From assembly GCF_023159225.1 (NCBI RefSeq), contig NC_063170.1, forward strand, positions 23,896,301 through 23,960,300: 64,000 nucleotides of DNA, given 5' to 3'. The position numbers and the translations under genes are program-made. Source of the DNA: Perognathus longimembris pacificus (taxonomy: Eukaryota; Chordata; Mammalia; Rodentia; Heteromyidae). How positions within the stretch are numbered: position 1 is the first letter of the stretch; each line of letters starts with the position of its first letter. Shown in pieces: positions 57,187 to 64,000 of the stretch. The notes beneath the pieces were generated by a model. The model was not told where the DNA came from. It ran no database searches and saw only the letters and a program-made list of their open reading frames with translations.

Positions 57187-59540
57187 AAATGGATTAATGA
57201 AACCCAACAAAAACTGTTGAAAAGGGAGGTGGATAAGGAGGAGGACAGATGAGGAATAAAGAAAAGCAATAATGAGTTTGATTGAAGGACATCAAATGCA
57301 TTTAATGTGGTAACTCCCAACAAATGTTGGATATCACTATATGAAAATCTTCCAGACAGAATTTCTCTTATTTGGAGACTCGGGAGGAAACTCTATTTCA
57401 ATAACCAAAATAATGTTGTGCACCCTGGGGGATATTTTTCCTAAAAATGATGATAAATGTCACTCAGTAGAAGACCAAAGTGCTGGTCACTAGAAAGTTC
57501 CAGTTAAGAAATTGAGACTTTCATTGCTTGACACTTTTTATGTTATTTTGTTTTAAAAGGTTGCAGTCAGTGCCCCTTTCCTTGATGAGGAGGAACTGGA
57601 ACTACCGGCTGAGCTGTGGGAGTCAGTTTAGGCTGTTGTCTCCAATCATCGACATGGGCGTGTTGGCATGAAGCACTTTCCAGCGCTCCACCGTCTTGCT
57701 TCCTGCCTGCCATCAAGGCTGTCAGGACAACCTGCATCGCAGGACCACAGAGGTGCTTTGCACTGTTCCAGATGCCAAGGTTTTCAAGCAGAACTCTTTG
57801 GAGAATTACCTCTTATTCTGAAAGAGAGAACAGAGACTAGGAAAGTAATTCTCTTTCCCTCTCTCCTCCCCTCCCCTCTCATTCTCTCCTCCTCCATTTC
57901 TACTTCTCTCCTCCCTTTCACACACTCATGCTTGTGAGTTCTAGGGTTGTTTAGATTAGTACGACAAGTTTTTCTTAGTACGACCTGTTTTTCTAAGTAT
58001 ATTGGTGACAGTTTTTCCAGCAGATCTGGTTACAGATCTTCCTGGAGGCTGCTGTTCTAGGGTGTGCTCACCCCAGAAGGACCAAAGCCATGGTGCATTC
58101 TTGCCTTACCTACTTTCTCACCACCTTCTCTTGCCTTCTCTCTAGTTGCTCATTGCACTTGCTCCTTGTCCTTCCCTCTTTCAATTCTCCTCTCTTTTTA
58201 AATTATCTTTCTTTCTTCCCACCCCAGCCCTCCCTTTTCCTTCTGTGTCCCTGTCTCCTACATTGCTCACCAGTTGTGTCATGAAGAGCATGACCAGGAG
58301 GATGTTAAATCTTGGTCATGTTCTCTTCTCTATTAGCGCAGCTGAATGCAATGCGTTTCGACCGCATGCAGCTAGCTTCAGTGTGGGGGTCCTCACATGG
58401 TGGCATAGCTTTGGTGATAGGTGCTTGATGTGGAATTCTGTCCCCAGAACACAGCGTGGTAGCCTCATCCCTTGGTCTATAGAATTCAACAATGCAGTTC
58501 TATCCAGAAAAGTCTGTATTTCCTGAGATACTGACTCCTGCTCCAGCCATCACTCTTTGAGCTCTTTACTTTGGAACCATGTTTTGGATTGTGCAAATGC
58601 CAGTTTGGGGTAAAACACAGAAATAAAAAATATAGAAGAAAGAAACAAAAGAAGGAAGAAATGACCTGGTTGCCTTGTACTGTTTAACTGGCTTGGGAAC
58701 AGAAAAGAACTCTGGAATGATGCAAATGACTGTTTCATAACTGTTTCTCTTTCCCAAATATTAGCATTAGGATGTAATGATTATTACACAAAAACAAAAA
58801 ACAAAAAATGAACAAACAAACAAAAAATGAATGCTGGATTCTTTTTTAGCGAGAGGGAGTTAATTCTGACATTCATTATGATAATTAAATATATATTACA
58901 CATACTTAAATTGGGAGAATATGAGGTTGAAGGTGATTGGAAATCAGACAGACAGAAAAAAGGAGAATGAAGTGAGAGAGAAAGAGAGGGAGATAGAAAG
59001 GGGGATGAATCTGAAGATGGGCATGTCCGACACTTTACCCTAGAGAATGGCAAACCTGAGGTAGAGTCAATTTAGTTACAAGATCAAAATCTCTTGGCTC
59101 ACAGGAGACAGTGTTAAAAGGTTGGGAACAACTACAGATCTGTTAAAAATCATGCTTTTGCAGCAGAATCAGATTCTCAATTGCTTTATGCTCTCACCAT
59201 TTATTAAGTTCCTTTCAAGCTTGCAGTTTTAGGTCCATGCTGTCAAGTTGTTCAAGAAGCTGTTGAACCAAGGCACTGGCTTCATACAACCCACTTTTCC
59301 CATTCCCCACCCCAACCCCAAGCCCTGATTTAGGTCAGGACCAGCTGTTTCGAAGACAAGAGGAACAAGTGAAACCCCAGCTGTGGATGAGCTTTCAGTT
59401 GCTTGTGCAAGGGCAGGCTGCAGGACTGAGAAACCATTGTCCAGGTCCTCTTGCCAGTATTGTTTTTATTTAATTTTTATTATCTGCTTGCCTGTTTTTT
59501 CCATTTCTTTTTGTTTTTATTTCAGTTAATTTTTGTATTT
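57187..59540. other. Unique interval
   Basis: About 2.3 kb of mainly unique sequence. It has a C/T-rich tract at 57850-57935, a 19-bp tandem duplication (57957-57994) and another pyrimidine-rich part at 58090-58260. I do not recognise any gene; open frames are compositional. Confidence 0.4.
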
Positions 59541-59544
59541 TATT

Positions 59545-59700
59545 TATTCATATATTTTTATTATCTTTGAGTAGTCATACAAAGGAGTTTCAATTCAACA
59601 TTATCAGTTTGTGAATACAATGCACTATCACCCCTTTCATCATTCTCTCTCATCTTTCCCAATCCCACTAATCCCTTCAGTTGCTAGAGTAATTAACAAA
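59545..59700 (-). mobile_element. L1 3' UTR fragment, older subfamily
   Basis: TTTATTATCTTTGAGTAGTC, ATCAGTTTGTGAATACAATG and TATCACCCCTTTCATCATTC; this type also appears at 18955 and 29400. Confidence 0.62.
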
Positions 59701-59764
59701 TGAGTTACCACATCTATTGAGCACTTACCCTGTGCCAGATATTGCACCCACGAGTTGTGAACAG

Positions 59765-60310
59765 GGGTCAGGAAACTATGGCCCATAGACGAAGTGCCAT
59801 CTGTGTCCTCTTTTTCTACATCCTACGCATTGGAATAATTTTTTTCCAGTCCTGGGGCTTGAACTCAGGGCCTGAGCACCGTCCCTGGCTTCTGCTCAAA
59901 GCTAGCACTCTACCTCTTGAGCCATAGCGCCACTTCTGGCTTTTTCTGTTTGTATGGTGTTGAGGAATCAAACCCAGGGCTTCATGCATGCTAGGCAAGC
60001 ACTCTACCTCTAAGCCACATCCCCAGCCCAAAATTTTCAAATGGTTAAAACATATTCAAAGGAAATGCTCATGATTCATGACATGTAAAAATAAAATCAC
60101 AATGTTCATGCTGAAGTTTTATGGAAACACAGCCATATCCTTCCCTTTATCCATCCAATAGACCATGGGACAATTCTGCCCATGTGTCTTGGTGGGTAAG
60201 ATGATAGGGTGAAGCCATGATGGCAGAAATTGTATGACCCACCAAATTTCAAATCCCCCTTGCCTGGCTTTTTGTAGGGAAGTTTTCCAGCTACTGTTCA
60301 TATGCAATAT
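59765..60310 (+). mobile_element. hAT-Charlie-like DNA transposon relic, split
   Basis: The left part AGGGGTCAGGAAACTATGGC (59764-59783) and the right part GTTTTATGGAAACACAGCCA (near 60116-60135) resemble a known nonautonomous hAT element (GGGTC..CAAACTATGGCCC..TTTTATTGGAACACAGCC). An IDL-Geo SINE splits it. The far end is degenerate. Confidence 0.55.
59837..60029 (-). mobile_element. IDL-Geo SINE
   Basis: The minus-strand copy runs from a T run with CCAGTCCTGG to CATCCCCAGCCC. A clear target duplication was not identified. Confidence 0.85.
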
Positions 60311-60584
60311 TCTGCTTGCAGTAGCTTTGCAAAGGAGGGACTATGGCTACGCCATTGTTGCAGGTGGAGGGTGAATGGGGGAGAAATCACTGTGCCTTAA
60401 GAACTTTACTTAATTTAATGAAGGTATTTCAAAAAGAGGCAGCTGCTTAAGTGTAAACAAACAGTAGCTGGACAATATCATTGAGCCTACCAGAGGAGTT
60501 TCAGTCTACGATGGGAGCTTGTTATATGCAGTTAGTGTCATACTCCAAGCTCATAAACTATTAATTTTACAAACACATAGGCAG

Positions 60585-60760
60585 CACATAATATGTGGCA
60601 GATACTATTTCAGGTGCTTGCAAATATGAATTTATTTATTTCTCTCAGCTTCTGCTTTGGAGATGATAAAACAGAGGCATACAGATATATGCCCAACCAA
60701 TTACCAATACCACAATTGGTCAGTAATAGCGGGAGGATTTGTCTGAACTAACTGATCATT
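60585..60760 (+). mobile_element. MIR SINE (likely)
   Basis: TGGCAGATACTATTTCAGGT, then AAACAGAGGCATACAGATAT, in MIR order; diverged. Confidence 0.6.
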
Positions 60761-60872
60761 TGATCTTGGAGAAATGTTTAGGCAGAAGGATGCTGCTACC
60801 ACTAGCACAGATGGAAACTTGGAGAGCCTAAGAATTAAATGACTGGCACAAGAATAAATATCTATGCTGTAC
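60761..60872. other. Unique spacer
   Basis: No recognised feature. Confidence 0.4.
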
Positions 60873-61112
60873 TGGGACTAGGGAAGGGAAAGGGAATACC
60901 AAAATTGAAAGACAAAGGATAAAAAGACAAACCATTGCAGTAGCGATACTTACAAAACCAATTGGTGTAAACCAACTGTACAACTCATGGAGGAGAGGGA
61001 ACTGGGGTGGGGGGAGACGGAGGAAAATGAGGGAGGAGGTAACAAGTACTTGTCTTACATATGAAACTGTAACCCCTCTGTACTTGACTTTAACAATAAA
61101 GAAGGAAAAAAT
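60873..61112 (+). mobile_element. L1 3' UTR fragment
   Basis: GACTAGGGAAGGGAAAGGGA to TTTAACAATAAAGAAGG. Same type and nearly the same 5' limit as the 48262 copy. Confidence 0.85.
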
Positions 61113-62040
61113 AGTAAATATTTATAGTACAAGATTTTTTTTAAAAAAGAATAAATATCTAGTTGCTAAGCTCACTTGTGTTCTATCATGCCCTGCCTAC
61201 TGCACTCCTTCAACTTGCTTCTTTCTCTGCCATTTAAGAGCAAGAAGCCATTCCAATCTCCTTTTGAGTCTTTGCATGAGAAAGTCTCTCTTATGCTCTT
61301 CATGTGATTAGCTTTTTTGCATCTCAAAGATGAGACAGTTATAGCACCAAATAGGCTCTGCTTTCCCTACCAAGAGCACCCCAAATAGCAAGGCCTACTT
61401 TTCTGCCATAGGAAAGTGGGGGTGGAAGGCTGACGGGAACTTCATATCCATAAAGGACTTGGTTTCTTCTTTAATATAGTATTAATCTTGCAATCCCCAA
61501 ACTGATTTTTAACAAACCACAGGGGGGAAGAGGAAATAGAACAATTTACCCCTTTTACTCATATCTCATTGCCTGAGATTTAGTCTAACTGCCACACCTA
61601 GCTGCAAGGGAGTTGGGTTTGTTTTTTTTTTCCTGTAAAGGTTTGTGTCCAGATAAAATGTGGGAAATTCTAATATGAGGAAGAAGAAAAGAATGAGCAT
61701 GGAGCAAAAATACCATAGAACCTGTACTTTTCCTTGATCACATTTCTCCCACTTGTAATTAGGTAATTTTTCATGTGGGAGGAGTCCTTGTTCAATGTTC
61801 TTTATTAGATAAAAAACTAAGACCTTATCAGACAGAAACTAAGGTCTTCTAACATATCTCTGCTATGTCTCCAAGACTTAGAAAAGATCTGGGCAAATAG
61901 TGGCTTATCAGTAAATATTTTATGAACAGGTACTATGTTAACCAGGGTTCTATGGATAGGTAGAATTAATGGTATGGAGATAATAGACTGAAAAATAGGT
62001 AGCAAAAATGTATGGGAAAATATTTATTTGAATTAGCTTG
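61113..62040. other. Unique interval
   Basis: No recognised feature. Confidence 0.4.
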
Positions 62041-62042
62041 TG

Positions 62043-62258
62043 TGAAGCTGAGTGCTATAATCCTAGCTACTCAGGAGGATGAGATCTGAGGATCACTGCT
62101 AGCAGTGATGGCAGGCCAGCCTGGGCAGGAAAGTCTGTGAGACTCTTATTTCCAATTAACCACCCCCAAACCAGAGTGGAGCTATAGCCTTGAGCAAGAA
62201 GGCTCAAGGATAGCACTCAGGCACCAAGTTCAAGACCCATGACAAACAAAAAAAAATA
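62043..62258 (+). mobile_element. B1-like/Geo composite SINE
   Basis: Head GCTATAATCCTAGCTACTCA, linker GTGAGACTCTTATTTCCAAT and a shortened Geo part ending AAGTTCAAGACCCATGAC. Confidence 0.83.
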
Positions 62259-62461
62259 AAATAAGATAAATAAAATTGGCTTGCTTGTGTGATTATGAAG
62301 GTAGCCAGTGGCAAGTTTGAGGCCAACTCTAGAGGCCTCAGAATCAGAGAAGTCAATGAAGTCCTCAGTCTGAGGCCAACAATCAAAGACATTGGGGGCT
62401 ACCAGTTTAAGTACCACAGTCTAAACACTGGAAAACAAAGACAGAGGAAGAAGAGTGTCCC

Positions 62462-62463
<2 letters not shown>

Positions 62464-62552
<89 letters not shown>
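62464..62552. repeat. (GA)44 microsatellite
   Basis: About 44 uninterrupted GA units, followed by a (GACA)n-type run to 62575. Opposite-strand open frames of Ser-Leu repeats are artefacts. Confidence 0.96.
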
Positions 62553-62556
<4 letters not shown>

Positions 62557-62599
62557 CAGACAGACAGACAGAGACAGAGAAAGAAAGAGAGAATTCACC

Positions 62600-64000
62600 T
62601 TTCCTCTGCCTTGTTATTCTAGCTGAGCTTTCACTCTCAGTTTGCTGAGTTGAGCCCATCCATGTTAGATGAGGATGGATCTCAGATCTTCCTTATTCAG
62701 TCTACTAATTTAAATGCCAATCTCATCCAGCCACACTCAGAAAGCCAGCTATCTAGGTCTACTTTAATCCAGTCAAGTGGACACCTGACCTTAACCATTA
62801 CAGATGCCAAGCAGTGTCACAATTGAAAGTTATGAAGCCATCATTTAGTCTGTTTCTCCAAAGACAGAAACAAAGATCACCTTGTCCTGGCTATCTTATA
62901 AGACAAGAGAATTCTAAGCAGTGGTTATAAGGGGAGTTCTCCTTTCTTGAACCCTGGGGAAAGTTTTGGTTTACTCAGTAACTGCCTACTTGGTAAGAGA
63001 GGTGCTCAGTATGATATGAGGAATGACTGTATAAGTTAATAGTAGTGGCCTAATTCAGCAACAAGGGCTGGTTTCCTATCTGTAACCTTTGACCTAAGTC
63101 ATGTTCAGAAATTTCATTCCACAGACAGCATAACCATGGGACCACTGTTTGACCATAGTTAATACCCATCCTTCAACTTAGGAGTGGGATCTTTGCTAGC
63201 AGTGTTCATTTGTTTGCTTTCTCCCAGAGGATTACCCTTTAGAGCCACATAGACCTTTCATGTTGCCAAAGGCTGGTTAGAGATATCATTTGTCAACCAT
63301 CCACTTCGTGCCTGGAACACCCAGTCCCCAAATGTTCAGGATCTCAATCAAAGAACTTGTTGGCTCTGAGAAGCAGCCAGTAAAACCAGTCAAGTCAGTG
63401 GGGGAACCAAGTTCTGTGTTCACCAAACCATTTATTCCTGTGGGCTCATGGGAAGGCTCCCCATTAAAAAATCATCCCCTTTGACAGGAGGGTGAGGGTT
63501 TGTGTGGCCAGGTCTGGTTGGTGGAGTGCAAGCAAAAAAGACATATGCTACTTGCAGGCATTTTTTTCCATCCCATGGTGTGAGCATCTTTAAGCTATGG
63601 TGTGTAAGAAGACAGGGCATACGTTTTTATTGAGTGTCTGCGTATGCATCAGCTCAAATGCACTCCTTCATTATACTGCTATGCCTACCATCCCAATGTT
63701 TACCATACCCATTCAACCATACAACTCTCATGTATACCAAGACTCTACTGCTGATAGTGAACATATATGGGGGCAAGCTTCATGGGGGTCAATTTTTAAC
63801 CCACGAAGATGATAACCAGTGGATAAAAACTTCACTCTTTTCCTATAGGACATATAGTCATAATGTCCATTTTATGAATTTTCAGTCTTGGGGAGGCCAC
63901 ACAACCTCACAGATCTTAGCAAGCAAGGGGACAACCCATCCTTGTATTGACTTTTCCTCCCAATCTACTTCCTTCAAATTCTTAGTCTTGCTGTCTCATA
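62600..64000. other. Unique interval at right edge
   Basis: No recognised repeat and no supported gene. The short open frames at 63290-63812 have no domain. Confidence 0.4.

Noticed and set aside
62289..62659. 119-codon frame with Arg-Glu repeats and opposite Ser-Leu frame
   Set aside because: Caused by (GA)44.

Overview
The window is mammalian nuclear DNA, almost certainly from a geomyoid rodent (kangaroo rat, pocket mouse or pocket gopher). The main reason is about eleven copies of a dimeric SINE. Its left half is an ID/tRNA-Ala-like monomer and its right half is the Geo monomer, which matches the IDL-Geo family known only from Geomyoidea. The L1 elements, long (TG)n and (GA)n microsatellites, B1-like repeats, MIR, L2 and MLT1 relics all fit a rodent genome. 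I found no host protein-coding exon, tRNA, rRNA or CpG-island promoter that I can defend. The longer open frames are L1 remnants, SINE antisense frames or microsatellite translations. The window is therefore an intergenic region or the inside of a very long intron.

Layout. 0-5 kb: unique AT-rich DNA, one IDL-Geo SINE (683-890) and an ancient L1 relic (about 2590-3780). 5.15-14.35 kb: one near-complete L1 on the minus strand, bounded by a degenerate target-site duplication (5152-5170 and 14329-14345). It has a 3' UTR, a decayed ORF2 with visible endonuclease and reverse-transcriptase motifs, a decayed ORF1, and a long 5' UTR with internal direct repeats. Inside it sit three later insertions: an IDL-Geo SINE in ORF2, a 5'-truncated plus-strand L1 that itself carries an IDL-Geo SINE, and a solo ERV LTR with a 5-bp target duplication. 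14.4-26 kb: a SINE-rich stretch with two IDL-Geo copies at one target, several microsatellites, an exact AT-rich palindrome (17351-17431), an MLT1 LTR and a SINE nested in a SINE. 26-34 kb: mostly unique sequence with an L1 3' fragment and a few SINEs. 34-64 kb: ancient L1, MIR, L2 and MLT1 relics, LTR-like segments, young L1 3' ends (48.26 and 60.88 kb), an hAT-type relic split by a SINE, and long unique stretches, some of which could hold conserved regulatory DNA.

The retroelements depend on one another. L1 supplies the reverse transcriptase and endonuclease that mobilise the SINEs, and the A-tails and 10-20 bp target duplications seen here are the signature of that machinery. The most informative pattern is modular SINE construction. 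The same Geo module is joined to an ID-like head in one family and to a B1/7SL-like head in another, and it also occurs once alone with its own target duplication. I did not find a new gene system; the best leads are the SINE architecture, the nested L1 and its repeated 5' UTR, the palindrome, and a few unique blocks to test for conservation.
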